NCBI RefSeq assembly: GCF_036759925.1
Contig: NZ_JAPKIB010000001.1
Coordinates: forward strand, 248,001 to 312,000
Source: Kluyvera sp036759925
GTDB taxonomy: Bacteria > Pseudomonadota > Gammaproteobacteria > Enterobacterales > Enterobacteriaceae
DNA length: 64,000 nucleotides
Direction of reading: 5' to 3'
Positions 1 through 8,825 of the stretch are shown here, in pieces (within the stretch, counting starts at the first letter, position 1; the number at the start of each line of letters is the position of its first letter). Position numbers and translations under genes: made by a program. The notes beneath the pieces are model-generated. The model searched no databases, was not told the DNA's origin, and was given only the letters and a program-made list of their open reading frames with translations.

Positions 1-1731
1 GACCCCACGCAGGCGCTGGTGAAACAGGCGTATCCTTCACTCCAGTTCCAGCAGGTTATCGAAGTCGACAGCAGCAGAGAGGCACTGCAAATTCTCCGCG
101 GTGGCGGCGCTGATTTCTATATCAATGAAAACCGCGAGATGGGTGGGCCTCAGTTCTATTTCACTATTTCCCGACCGTTTGACTCACTGCATATCACCGC
201 GTCTTTTGGCATCAGTCCTGAGCTGATTTCGCTTCGCGATAATATCAATCAACTTATTAATGAATGGCAACAGAACGGTAAACTTAGGGCGCTGGAGGAG
301 CAAAGTCGGCTTGGGTATTTCCGTCAACGCTTGACCATAACGCCTGACGAACGCGCCTGGATGGACGAAAATCGACTCACCCTATGGTTGCCGAAAAACG
401 AAAACTTCGCGCCAATAATCTGGCGAGATGACCAGGGCTACCACGGCAGCGCTATCAGCCTGGTGAACGATCTCCGCGACCTTTTGAACATTCATGTTGA
501 CGTGCAGTTTGTCGATAACTATATGACAAAAATGCAGAATGAAGATTGGCCCATCCGCCTCGCGGATATTTTTGATGTTCGCAACGGCGTACAGATGGAG
601 GGGCAGATTGGTCCACTGGTCAACTGGTACAACGCGTATTACAACAAAGCCAGCGCCCCCTTTATTCTCGACGAAGAGCAGGTTCGCCATCAGCGGGTTG
701 GCGTTATTCGTGGCTCGTTTGCCTCTTACTATCTGCGTCAACGCTTCGGGACTGATGTCACGCTTATCGCCCGTTCCTCCATCGATGAGCTGCTCGATGC
801 CATCGACAGTAACCACATAGACTATATTCTTGGGGATTTGAGTTCGATGGAACAGGCGTTGCGCGGTAGCGATCTTTTCCGCGGCGCGTTAAAAGTCGCC
901 GGAATGACCCATTCCAGCTACCAGATTGGTACCTGGGTGAATATCGCCCATCCCCTCTACGCCCTTCTTTCCCAAATACATCTTATCTCTAGCTATCGTT
1001 ACCAGCAGGTTCCCCCTGCCAGCCTGGTCCAGCCCCCTTCATTGAGCAAAAATGCGCTGCAGATTATCAGCGCCGGGCTGTTGGCTCTGCTGTTCTTTAT
1101 TCTTAGCATGATGTTGATGATGTGGCGGCATATGAATAAGAACCGGGCGATTAACCGCAGCATTGTGGAAGCGATGGAGAAGATTAACCATGTACATGAT
1201 GATGAGACCGGGTGCCATATTCGCCGCGTAGCCGCCTATTGCAGCCTGCTGGCGGGCGCACTCAAGCTACCGCCGAAGCAGATCCGCGATATAGAGACCT
1301 TCGCCTCCCTGCACGATATTGGCAAAATTGCCGTGCCTGAACATATTCTCCGAAAAAAAGGCAAACTGACCGACGACGAGTTTAAGCAGATCCAACAGCA
1401 CGCGATTAAAGGCTGGCGTATTGTCCAGGGGCTGGTGCTGGGATCGGTGGCGGAAAACCTGATTCACTATCACCATGAAAAATGGGACGGTACCGGGTAT
1501 CCCGAAGGCTTAGCCGGGGAGAGTATCCCACTGGAAGCCCGTATTCTGGCGCTGGCAGATGTCTACGATGCGTTGCGGCAAAAGCGGGTCTATAAGCCGA
1601 GCTTCTCCCATGAAAGCGCCTACGAAATTATCGTCAGCAGCGCCGGTAGCCATTTTGATCCTACGCTGGTGTCCCTGTTCTGCCAGTTGCATCTACAGTT
1701 TAAGGCGATTTATGAGTCACAGAAGGATTAA
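1..1731 (+). CDS. HD-GYP c-di-GMP phosphodiesterase with periplasmic binding-protein sensor, 5' partial
   Basis: The reading frame is already open at base 1, so the true start lies outside the window; a GTG at 19 is internal. About 100 residues remain of a first solute-binding-protein-like module. A second such module follows (about residues 105-325), then one membrane helix (about 350-375), then an HD-GYP domain to the end. The HD-GYP signature is intact: HDIGK near residue 440 and HHEKWDGTGYP near 495. Known HD-GYP enzymes hydrolyse cyclic di-GMP, so the likely role is a membrane sensor that binds a small ligand in the periplasm and lowers c-di-GMP inside. The target ligand cannot be read. 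Position beside yecR and upstream of a flagellar region suggests, but does not prove, a link to the motile-sessile switch. Confidence 0.88.
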   Translation, partial: DPTQALVKQAYPSLQFQQVIEVDSSREALQILRGGGADFYINENREMGGPQFYFTISRPFDSLHITASFGISPELISLRDNINQLINEWQQNGKLRALEEQSRLGYFRQRLTITPDERAWMDENRLTLWLPKNENFAPIIWRDDQGYHGSAISLVNDLRDLLNIHVDVQFVDNYMTKMQNEDWPIRLADIFDVRNGVQMEGQIGPLVNWYNAYYNKASAPFILDEEQVRHQRVGVIRGSFASYYLRQRFGTDVTLIARSSIDELLDAIDSNHIDYILGDLSSMEQALRGSDLFRGALKVAGMTHSSYQIGTWVNIAHPLYALLSQIHLISSYRYQQVPPASLVQPPSLSKNALQIISAGLLALLFFILSMMLMMWRHMNKNRAINRSIVEAMEKINHVHDDETGCHIRRVAAYCSLLAGALKLPPKQIRDIETFASLHDIGKIAVPEHILRKKGKLTDDEFKQIQQHAIKGWRIVQGLVLGSVAENLIHYHHEKWDGTGYPEGLAGESIPLEARILALADVYDALRQKRVYKPSFSHESAYEIIVSSAGSHFDPTLVSLFCQLHLQFKAIYESQKD

Positions 1732-1815
1732 CCCCAGGTTATAGCGGCTATTCAAAGGATTGCACTCAAAGGTGATGGATACAATGAGGTCACGATTATT
1801 GCGCAGAGTGAATTA

Positions 1816-2151
1816 ATGAAAAGCCTCATTCTTATTCCCGCCCTCCTGGCGTTGACGGCCTGTACCGTACCCCGTGCGGCAAGCGTAAGCCAGGTTGATG
1901 CGAACAGCGGTATCGTCCGTCTGACCTACGGGCAGGCGATGTTGCAGAATGCAAAAACCGATGACTATCTCGCCCAGTCCGAGGCCAATAAAGCCTGCCA
2001 GCAGATAGGTTACGCCACCGCATTTTCCTATGGTCAACCCATCACCACCTGCACGACCACCAGCGGTTCGCTGTGTCTGAACGAACACGTTACCTTGCAG
2101 TACCAGTGCCGCGGCATTGCCAATGTGCCCACTTCCGCCGCCTATTATTAA
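1816..2151 (+). CDS. yecR: YecR-like lipoprotein
   Basis: The 111-residue protein starts with a short hydrophobic signal and a lipobox, LTAC, with the lipidated cysteine at residue 16. The mature part is small, polar and contains several cysteines (residues about 55, 75, 84 and 95). Length and position just before ftnA match E. coli YecR, a lipoprotein gene belonging to the FlhDC flagellar regulon; its molecular role is unknown. I did not find a clear sigma-28 promoter in the 84 bases upstream, so control is not settled here. Confidence 0.8.
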   Translation: MKSLILIPALLALTACTVPRAASVSQVDANSGIVRLTYGQAMLQNAKTDDYLAQSEANKACQQIGYATAFSYGQPITTCTTTSGSLCLNEHVTLQYQCRGIANVPTSAAYY

Positions 2152-2338
2152 ATACCACGCCGGTTAATTCCGGCGTTAATATCGCGATAAAATAAACCGT
2201 TATATTTATGCCAATGCGTTTTATTCCCATTCGCATTATTAAATAAATGTTTTTATATTTACCTTTTGCAAATAAATTAATAACAATTTATAGTGCCGCT
2301 GTAATTAACTCGTAACGTATTTTTCCAGGAGCGAAAAC

Positions 2339-2836
2339 ATGCTTAAAGCGGCAATGATCGAGAAATTAAATGAACAGATGAATCTCGAACTCTATTCTTC
2401 TCTGCTGTATCAGCAGATGAGCGCCTGGTGTAGCTTCAATAGTTTTGAAGGGGCTGCCGCCTTTTTACGCCGCCATGCGCAGGAAGAGATGACCCATATG
2501 CAGCGCCTGTTTGATTACCTGACCGATACCGGTAGCCTGCCGCGTATTAACACCATTCAGACACCGTTTGCCGAATATGCGTCTCTGGATGAACTGTTCC
2601 GCGTGACCTACGAGCATGAACAGCTTATCACCAGTAAAATCAATGAACTGGCTCACGCCGCGATGACCAATCAGGACTATCCGACCTTTAATTTCCTGCA
2701 GTGGTATGTGGCTGAGCAGCACGAAGAAGAGAAACTGTTTAAATCCGTTATCGATAAGCTGACGCTGGCGGGTAAAAGCGGTGAAGGCCTGTACTTTATT
2801 GATAAAGAGCTGGCCACGCTCGATACGCAAAATTAA
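2339..2836 (+). CDS. ftnA: Non-haem ferritin FtnA
   Basis: The 165-residue protein is colinear with E. coli FtnA and of identical length. It forms a 24-subunit cytoplasmic cage that oxidises Fe(II) and stores iron. The ferroxidase ligands are all present: Glu17, Glu49/Glu50, His53, Glu94, Glu126, Gln127 and Glu130. A good ribosome site (AGGAG) precedes the ATG. The 187-base gap upstream is AT-rich and probably holds the promoter; I could not define a Fur or H-NS site by eye. It is followed by a hairpin shared with the convergent yecH. Confidence 0.97.
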   Translation: MLKAAMIEKLNEQMNLELYSSLLYQQMSAWCSFNSFEGAAAFLRRHAQEEMTHMQRLFDYLTDTGSLPRINTIQTPFAEYASLDELFRVTYEHEQLITSKINELAHAAMTNQDYPTFNFLQWYVAEQHEEEKLFKSVIDKLTLAGKSGEGLYFIDKELATLDTQN

Positions 2837-2843
2837 TGTTCGT

Positions 2844-2868
2844 GCAGCGGCGTATTCTACGCCGCTGC
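2844..2868. terminator. Hairpin between convergent ftnA and yecH
   Basis: An 11-bp perfect inverted repeat, GCAGCGGCGTA with a TTC loop, lies between the stop codons of ftnA and yecH. It has no long T run on either side, so it may act as a weak bidirectional terminator or as an mRNA end-stabiliser. Confidence 0.55.
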
Positions 2869-2871
2869 CGA

Positions 2872-3111
2872 TTAATGGCGGCAGATTTTACTTTCCGTCG
2901 TCGTAAAGCCAGATTCCTGCGGAATAAACTTCCCTTTCTTATGCAGAAACGCGACCAGTTCGGCAGCACTCATATTTTCCGCTGAACAGGTATGAAAACG
3001 CGCCTGCTCGCCAAAGCGCGCGTGAATGGCCGCTTCCAGGCTTTCAATACTGTACTGCTCACCTGAATCAATCATCATATTCAGGACTTCATGACCGTGA
3101 ATGGATTCCAT
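2872..3111 (-). CDS. yecH: YecH family protein (DUF2492)
   Basis: A 79-residue protein matching E. coli YecH in length and position between ftnA and tyrP. The start at 3111 is chosen because an AGGAGG site sits four bases upstream; a longer frame from 3147 lacks a site and adds residues absent from the family. Conserved elements are HGHEVLNMM near the N-terminus and HTCSAENMS in the middle. This His/Cys pattern suggests metal binding, which is inference. Its function is unknown. Confidence 0.85.
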   Translation of the reverse strand: MESIHGHEVLNMMIDSGEQYSIESLEAAIHARFGEQARFHTCSAENMSAAELVAFLHKKGKFIPQESGFTTTESKICRH

Positions 3112-3197
3112 TATTCCTCCTGTAAAAAATGCCACCATAAACTGCATTTACTTTGCATGTTTTGCGCTAGCGCAGCTTTTATCACGCCGCCTTAAAT

Positions 3198-3238
3198 CGT
3201 AAATAATACTGTACACCCACTGTAATTCAGATTTGACG
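3198..3238 (+). promoter_or_regulatory. Two candidate TyrR boxes upstream of tyrP
   Basis: TyrR recognises TGTAAA-N6-TTTACA. Two spaced matches occur in tandem: CGTAAA-N6-TGTACA (3198-3215) and TGTAAT-N6-TTGACG (3221-3238). E. coli tyrP is known to carry a strong and a weak TyrR box side by side, activated with phenylalanine and repressed with tyrosine. The match here is by eye. Confidence 0.5.
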
Positions 3239-3306
3239 AACCTTCGGGTTTCACATACTCTGCGCGACATCTTTGGTCGTTAATCTGTTCTGCAGTAGAG
3301 GAAAGC

Positions 3307-4518
3307 GTGAAGAACCGTACCCTGGGGAGTATTTTAATCGTAGCCGGCACCACGATCGGCGCAGGAATGTTGGCGATGCCTTTAGCATCGGCGGGCGTTG
3401 GCTTTGGCGTCACCGTCTTGCTGCTAGCGGGCCTATGGGCGCTGATGTGCTATACCGCCCTGCTGCTGCTGGAAGTCTACCAGCACGTACCTGCCGACAC
3501 CGGTCTCGGGACGCTGGCGTTACGCTACCTCGGCCGCTACGGCCAGTGGGCGACCGGTTTTAGCATGATGTTCTTGATGTATGCGTTAACCGCCGCCTAC
3601 ATCAGCGGCGCAGGCGAACTGCTGGCTTCCAGCCTGAGCCAGTGGTTCAGCATGGATATGCCGCCGTCACTTGGCGTACTGCTGTTTACCGCCGTCGGCG
3701 GGCTGGTGATTTGTATTGGCACTTCGCTGGTCGATCTGTTCAACCGTTTCCTGTTCAGCGCCAAAATCATCTTTCTGATCGTCATGCTGATCTTGCTGCT
3801 GCCGCACATCCACAAAATTAACCTGATGACGCTGCCGCTGGAGCAGGGTCTGGCGCTCTCAGCAATCCCGGTGATTTTCACCTCCTTCGGCTTCCACGGC
3901 AGCGTGCCGAGCATCGTCAGCTATATGAACGGCGATATTCGTAAACTGCGCGGCGTATTTGTTATCGGCAGCGCTATCCCGCTGGTTGCCTATCTGTTCT
4001 GGCAACTCGCCACGCTCGGCAGCATCGACTCTCCGGTGTTCAGCGCGCTGATGGAACAGCACTCCGGGCTGAACGGCCTGCTGCTGGCAATCCGTGAAGT
4101 GGTGGCCTCGCCGCACGTCGAACTGGCAGTCCACCTGTTTGCCGACCTGGCGCTGGCAACCTCATTCCTCGGCGTGGCGTTAGGGCTGTTTGACTACCTG
4201 GCCGATCTGTTCCAGCGTAAAAACAGCGTGCGTGGCCGCCTGCAAACCGGGGCCATCACCTTCCTGCCGCCGCTGGCCTTCGCGCTGTTTTACCCACGTG
4301 GGTTCGTGATGGCGCTCGGCTATGCCGGCGTCGCGCTGGCGGTTCTGGCGCTGATTATTCCGTCACTCCTGACGATGCAAAGCCGTAAACACCACCCGGA
4401 AGGCGGCTATCGCGTCGCGGGCGGCAAACCGGTGCTGTGGCTGGTCTTTGCCTGCGGGATTGCGGTGATTCTGATTCAGGCGGGGATTGCGACGGGGTTG
4501 CTGCCGTCGGTGGGGTAA
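3307..4518 (+). CDS. tyrP: Tyrosine-specific proton symporter TyrP
   Basis: This 403-residue inner-membrane protein belongs to the hydroxy/aromatic amino acid permease family and is colinear with E. coli TyrP. It has about eleven hydrophobic segments, the N-terminal signature TTIGAGMLAMPLA, and GFHGSVPSIVSYM in the middle. It imports tyrosine with protons. Translation starts at GTG 3307, giving MKNRTLG as in E. coli, with a GAGGAAAG site upstream. It is a single-gene unit with TyrR-like boxes ahead and a long hairpin behind. Confidence 0.95.
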   Translation: MKNRTLGSILIVAGTTIGAGMLAMPLASAGVGFGVTVLLLAGLWALMCYTALLLLEVYQHVPADTGLGTLALRYLGRYGQWATGFSMMFLMYALTAAYISGAGELLASSLSQWFSMDMPPSLGVLLFTAVGGLVICIGTSLVDLFNRFLFSAKIIFLIVMLILLLPHIHKINLMTLPLEQGLALSAIPVIFTSFGFHGSVPSIVSYMNGDIRKLRGVFVIGSAIPLVAYLFWQLATLGSIDSPVFSALMEQHSGLNGLLLAIREVVASPHVELAVHLFADLALATSFLGVALGLFDYLADLFQRKNSVRGRLQTGAITFLPPLAFALFYPRGFVMALGYAGVALAVLALIIPSLLTMQSRKHHPEGGYRVAGGKPVLWLVFACGIAVILIQAGIATGLLPSVG

Positions 4519-4528
4519 CTTCGCGACT

Positions 4529-4570
4529 GCTGCCTGGCCTTTACTTTTTTAGTTTCTCAGGCCAGGCAGC
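4529..4570. terminator. 12-bp hairpin with T-rich loop after tyrP
   Basis: Perfect arms GCTGCCTGGCCT and AGGCCAGGCAGC flank an 18-base loop that contains a run of six T. It lies between the convergent tyrP and the T5orf172 gene. The arms are strong but no T run follows the 3' arm, so its efficiency as an intrinsic terminator is uncertain. Confidence 0.5.
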
Positions 4571-4598
4571 ATTGTCGATTCCAGCGTTGAGCCAATAA

Positions 4599-5432
4599 TT
4601 ACACCTTTATCCTTTTCAGGATTTCCTCTACCGCCTGGTAGTTATGGTATTTTTTCTGAATGCTGTGGTTATATTTTTCAAGTGCGCGATCCCAATAGGT
4701 AGCAATGCCCTCATGTACCCCAGGTAGTTCCAGAAACTCAAGACAGTCGGCAAAATCGCCGCGAAACGACACCGATTTCGAATCCGGCAAGGCCGTTTTG
4801 TAGTAACCGGTCGCTATCTCTCCATCGCGCTTTCTTAACCACGCCAATGTCCTCTGATGCTTCAAAATCAGGCTATCCATACGTAGCATATTCGATTGAT
4901 AGTCGTTGGCCCTCGAACAAAAAGCCACTTCATGGCTATGAATATTGAGCGTAAAGAAGCGAGCCCAGCCAGAATGAGTGGCGCTAGGAAAGAGAGTAAA
5001 CGTCCAGACCCCCTCTTTAGCACGCCAGCGTTCGCATCCAGCAATGCTGAACAACTTAACCAGATAATCACTCATTGCCTGGTTATGAAACATACGATCA
5101 ATTTTGGGGCGCGCGGTCGGGAGTAATGGTCCAAGTTCTTCAAGACGCAGTGAAACATCGCTAGCCGGTATCAGGAAAAGTTCTTTTTGGTTAGGGATGT
5201 CCCGACAAAGGCTGTCACGATAAATATAATGCAGATGATGTTCCACCTCACGCCAGTTATCAACTTCCCTAAAATCAACGATATGCCATGGTGCATACTG
5301 ACTGTAGGCTGGCATCTTATCTATCTCTTTACATCTTTTCTGTGGCAGATAATCGGTTCCACCAATCTTGATATAATTCGTTTTTTCGGATGCCAGAATA
5401 TAGACATAGCCATGTGTAGATACCCTATTCAT
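4599..5432 (-). CDS. T5orf172-domain (GIY-YIG-like) protein, function unknown
   Basis: The start at 5432 has an AGAGGT site five bases upstream; 277 residues follow. Residues 7-85 look like a T5orf172 domain, a GIY-YIG relative: HGYVYILAS, then KIGGT, then a conserved charged helix. The remaining 190 residues match no family I recognise and have mixed alpha/beta character with no membrane segment or signal. T5orf172 domains occur in phage and mobile-element proteins, some in putative nucleases, so a transferred cargo gene is possible. It stands alone between tyrP and a siderophore receptor, where E. coli has no gene. Biochemical activity is not established. Confidence 0.7.
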   Translation of the reverse strand: MNRVSTHGYVYILASEKTNYIKIGGTDYLPQKRCKEIDKMPAYSQYAPWHIVDFREVDNWREVEHHLHYIYRDSLCRDIPNQKELFLIPASDVSLRLEELGPLLPTARPKIDRMFHNQAMSDYLVKLFSIAGCERWRAKEGVWTFTLFPSATHSGWARFFTLNIHSHEVAFCSRANDYQSNMLRMDSLILKHQRTLAWLRKRDGEIATGYYKTALPDSKSVSFRGDFADCLEFLELPGVHEGIATYWDRALEKYNHSIQKKYHNYQAVEEILKRIKV

Positions 5433-5548
5433 ATCAACCTCTGCTATTCCATGCAAAAATCCTTTCGCCCACAATAGCAGAGTGTTTTACAACTGAAATC
5501 CGATAAACGACGTAGTTTGTTGCGCTCGATATACAAATACTGCAGCGC

Positions 5549-5582
5549 CTGCTATTTAGCGCCTCAGCGCGCTAAATAGCAG
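5549..5582. terminator. 14-bp hairpin downstream of the siderophore receptor
   Basis: Arms CTGCTATTTAGCGC and GCGCTAAATAGCAG are perfectly complementary around a six-base loop. It begins 23 bases past the receptor stop codon and separates it from the T5orf172 gene. There is no clear T run, so intrinsic termination is plausible but unproven. Confidence 0.5.
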
Positions 5583-5605
5583 TTCAAACAGCTGAAAAAC
5601 CAGCG

Positions 5606-7801
5606 CTAGAAATCAAACGTAACGGATGCCCGCACTTCACGCCCCGGGCCGAGGAAGGCGCTTTCTGAGCCGCCGGAGCCGTTAATATCGCCTGGGAAGA
5701 TCGATGCCCAGTAGTGCTCGTCGGTGACGTTGGTGACGTCAACGCGCCAGGTCGAACCAACGTTCTCAATCTTCGTGTTGTAACGCAGGCCGAGATCCAG
5801 CGTGGTGTAACTGGCCGCCCAGGTGGTGTTGGTGTCGTTTGCCGCGCGCTTGCCGGTGTAATGGACGTTAGCGTCATACACCACGGACGGAATCGACGGC
5901 AGGCTGTACTCCATCAGAATATTACCCTGCACCTTCGGAACGCCAACGACGCGTTTATCGGTGGTGGTTTCATCACCGGTATCTTTCAGCTGCGGATCCA
6001 ACAAGGTGATGCCGCTATAGATATTCAGCGTCGACCAGACGTTGCCGTTTGCTGTCAGCTCCAGCCCTTTGTTGAGCTGCTCGCCTTCTTCGCGGAAATA
6101 GTAGTCATCATCAACGTAGGCGAACGGACGCTTCAGGCGGAACAGCGCCGCGCCGTAGTTCATCCCGCCTTCCGTTGCTTTGATGCCAAACTCAAGCTGC
6201 TGGCTGCGGTAGGGGTCCAGCGTCTGACCGGCGTTTTTCACATTGTCATCATCGGTCGGGGCGGTATCGCCCATCTCCAGTGAATCGGCATAGCTGATAT
6301 AGGTCATCACCGACGGCACGATTTTATACATCAGCGCGGCTTCCGGGCTCATGCCCTGCTGATCGTCCTGATCGGTTTTCTCACCGGTTTTGGCGTAGCT
6401 TTGCGTCTCCATCCAGCTCTGGCTGAGATAGAACATGGCCGACCACTGCGGGTTAAAGGCAATGGTGTCACCGGCGGTGATGCTCTGCTGGCTGCTGGTT
6501 CCCGATTTGTAGCGGTCGCCGTCGGTATGAATTTTACCGTCGGACGGTTCCACCATCGCGTCCGGGTCATACATATTGGTGGGGCCCAGATCGTGGCTCT
6601 GGCTTTTAGCGGTCGCCGAATAGCTAATTTGCTGATAGCCGGTGGTCGACAGCGCCACATCATGGCCCCAACTGCCGGTGTCGAAGTGCCCGTTCAGGGT
6701 CATTAAATCACTTAATACCCGAAAACGCCCTGCCGCACTGGAGTCGCTAATTGAACGATCGATACCGCCGTTATTATCGACAATTTTATTCGTCACGTTG
6801 CGCGTGGCGCGGTCAGCCTGCTGATATCCCGCCGCCGTGGTTAAATACCAGTCCGGGGAGAAATAATTAATCAGTTTGGTGCTGATAGTATCGGTGGTTA
6901 AATCTTCCCCCGCCGTATTGAGCGCCAGATTTTTATTTTGTGGGTCTGGCGCTTTCGGTAACTGATATTGATCGCTATAGCTGAAACCACCCGGATACCC
7001 TTTCTGGATAAATTCATAATGGCTGGCGTTTAATTGCAGTTGCGTGCCCGGACGAATATCCCAGTCCAACGCCAGAGAGGCCAATTTCCGGCGCAGCGTA
7101 CTGCCGACCACATCGCCTTCACCGTCTTCATCCAGTAAATTGAGTCGATAGCCAAACTGCTTATTGCTGCCCACCGTATCGCCTAAATCAAGGTGGCCGG
7201 AATAGGCGCTGCGCCCTTGATAAGAGGCGGTGACGCTATGGTAAGCCTGCGGCGTAGGCCGTTTCTGCACAAAGTTAAACTGACCTGCCGGGCTCGCCGG
7301 GCCGTACAGCGCGCCGGTCAGGCTATTGACCACATCAAGGCGATCCAGCATTTCTACCGGAAACGCCGTGGTGGAGACAATATTCAGCCCGTCAAGACGG
7401 CTGTTCGCCACCACGCTGCCTTCCATGCCGCGGCTTTGTGGGCGGCCGACATCCAGCCCACCGCGCGCTTCCATCTGCGTACTCGGCGCATATTTGAGTA
7501 AATCGTTAACGCTTTTCGCCTGCTGATTTTTTATCATCGCCTGGCTGATGGTATTGCTGGAATAGGGCGTATCAATCCACTGCTTATTACCCAGTGGTCC
7601 TAACTCAATATCGTCAGCGACAAAGCCAGAACCCGCCGGGGAATCGGAGGTGTCCTCCGGCGCCGCAGCCGTCACGACCATATTGTCTTCTTTTTTCGTT
7701 TGCTGCTGAGAAGAGAGACTACCGTTTGCAAGCACCACCTGCGGACACAACGCTGCGGCAGATGAAAAGAGAACTATCCGCCAACCGTACTTATTTTTCA
7801 C
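5606..7801 (-). CDS. TonB-dependent siderophore receptor
   Basis: A 731-residue outer-membrane receptor. It has a signal peptide (about residues 1-25), a TonB-box-like segment DNMVVTA at 39-45, a plug domain to about residue 190 and a 22-strand barrel ending in the typical aromatic residue (FDF). The size and the plug motif GRPQSRGMEG place it with ferric hydroxamate-type siderophore receptors such as FoxA, FhuE and FcuA; the true ligand cannot be read. No transport or biosynthesis genes adjoin it, so it probably feeds a shared ABC importer. I saw no convincing Fur box upstream, but an inverted repeat lies 84 bases ahead of the start. E. coli K-12 has no gene at this position. Confidence 0.9.
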   Translation of the reverse strand: MKNKYGWRIVLFSSAAALCPQVVLANGSLSSQQQTKKEDNMVVTAAAPEDTSDSPAGSGFVADDIELGPLGNKQWIDTPYSSNTISQAMIKNQQAKSVNDLLKYAPSTQMEARGGLDVGRPQSRGMEGSVVANSRLDGLNIVSTTAFPVEMLDRLDVVNSLTGALYGPASPAGQFNFVQKRPTPQAYHSVTASYQGRSAYSGHLDLGDTVGSNKQFGYRLNLLDEDGEGDVVGSTLRRKLASLALDWDIRPGTQLQLNASHYEFIQKGYPGGFSYSDQYQLPKAPDPQNKNLALNTAGEDLTTDTISTKLINYFSPDWYLTTAAGYQQADRATRNVTNKIVDNNGGIDRSISDSSAAGRFRVLSDLMTLNGHFDTGSWGHDVALSTTGYQQISYSATAKSQSHDLGPTNMYDPDAMVEPSDGKIHTDGDRYKSGTSSQQSITAGDTIAFNPQWSAMFYLSQSWMETQSYAKTGEKTDQDDQQGMSPEAALMYKIVPSVMTYISYADSLEMGDTAPTDDDNVKNAGQTLDPYRSQQLEFGIKATEGGMNYGAALFRLKRPFAYVDDDYYFREEGEQLNKGLELTANGNVWSTLNIYSGITLLDPQLKDTGDETTTDKRVVGVPKVQGNILMEYSLPSIPSVVYDANVHYTGKRAANDTNTTWAASYTTLDLGLRYNTKIENVGSTWRVDVTNVTDEHYWASIFPGDINGSGGSESAFLGPGREVRASVTFDF

Positions 7802-7884
7802 TTAAAAACCTATTATCTAAATCGCTATATAAAAATTTATATTACGATCGTTAATAGCCCTCCCGTTTGCGTTTGATCAACATT

Positions 7885-7904
7885 CACAATACGTCCACAT
7901 TGTG
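7885..7904. promoter_or_regulatory. Inverted repeat CACAAT-N8-ATTGTG ahead of the siderophore receptor
   Basis: Six-base arms repeat exactly around eight bases, the geometry of a dimeric regulator operator. It lies in the 281-base gap between the receptor and yecA, 84 bases upstream of the receptor start. No known regulator is assigned. Confidence 0.35.
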
Positions 7905-8052
7905 TGTTTTTTACGTAAGAATATCTCTTTATATAAATAGAGAGTAAATAACAAATATTTGTATGATGATTGAATTCAGCGTATCGCGAATTGTAAGGTA
8001 ATGTGATTAAATCGAGGATTATCCGAGCAACAACCCCTTATTGGCAGCGAAA

Positions 8053-8082
8053 TAAAAAGGGACCATCAGGCCCCTTAAAAAA
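8053..8082 (-). terminator. Intrinsic terminator of yecA
   Basis: Read on the minus strand, the stem AAGGGGCC/GGTCCCTT with a four-base loop is followed by five T. It begins immediately after the yecA stop codon. Confidence 0.8.
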
Positions 8083-8748
8083 TTATTTTCCGCAGCACTG
8101 CTTATATTTCTTACCGCTGCCGCACGGGCAGGGATCATTACGCCCGACCTTTTGCTCATTTTTAATCGGTTGTTTGATCGGCGCTTCTTTCGGATTGTCC
8201 ATCCAATAGTCAAACAGCGCCAGCGCGGCCGGGCTGATGCTATCGATGCTGTCGAGATACTGCTCGGCGGTGAAGGCCCCCAGCGCCGTCGTTTTTTCTT
8301 CGTCACCGTGCAGCGCAATGCAGTCAAACGCCGCCTGCAGCTCTTCCGGCAGGCCGGACCAATCGGTCAGCGCCGCACCGCGCAGGTAGCCATAGCACCA
8401 CTCTTCAACGATGGTCAGCTCCTGCCCCTCTTCTTCGCGGGTACCAAACAGCGGATCAAACTGATCCGGGTAGTCGTTCAGACGGTCGGCGATGTCGCTC
8501 ATATGCTGCAGCGTCAGGTTGACGAAACGGTCACGCTCGCGGTCTGTCGCCCAATGTGGCACGTGGTCTGCCCCGCCCCATACGGCGAACATCCACTCGG
8601 CAGGTTCAATCTCCAGTGGAGACGACAGAATCGCCGTCAGCATGCCGTCCAGTTCAGACACATCAATAATTGACGCATCGGTGGCATACTTTGCAATTGT
8701 TTCGTCAAGCCATTCCAGTTCGCTTTCGGTTAACGGTCCCGTTTTCAT
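8083..8748 (-). CDS. yecA: YecA, UPF0149 family protein with SEC-C zinc motif
   Basis: The 221-residue protein has the same length as E. coli YecA. An N-terminal UPF0149 helical domain (about 1-185) is followed by a C-terminal SEC-C motif, NDPCPCGSGKKYKQCC, which in SecA binds zinc and ribosomes. Work on E. coli YecA links it to ribosome binding; its precise role is not settled. It normally lies between tyrP and the tRNA operon, and here the siderophore receptor and liv operon are inserted around it. Confidence 0.92.
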   Translation of the reverse strand: MKTGPLTESELEWLDETIAKYATDASIIDVSELDGMLTAILSSPLEIEPAEWMFAVWGGADHVPHWATDRERDRFVNLTLQHMSDIADRLNDYPDQFDPLFGTREEEGQELTIVEEWCYGYLRGAALTDWSGLPEELQAAFDCIALHGDEEKTTALGAFTAEQYLDSIDSISPAALALFDYWMDNPKEAPIKQPIKNEQKVGRNDPCPCGSGKKYKQCCGK

Positions 8749-8825
8749 ACTCTTTCTCTATCGTTGTTGATGAGGCATATCAGTTAAGGCGCAATGATGC
8801 AGGAGTTTGGCGTTGAACTCCAGCG

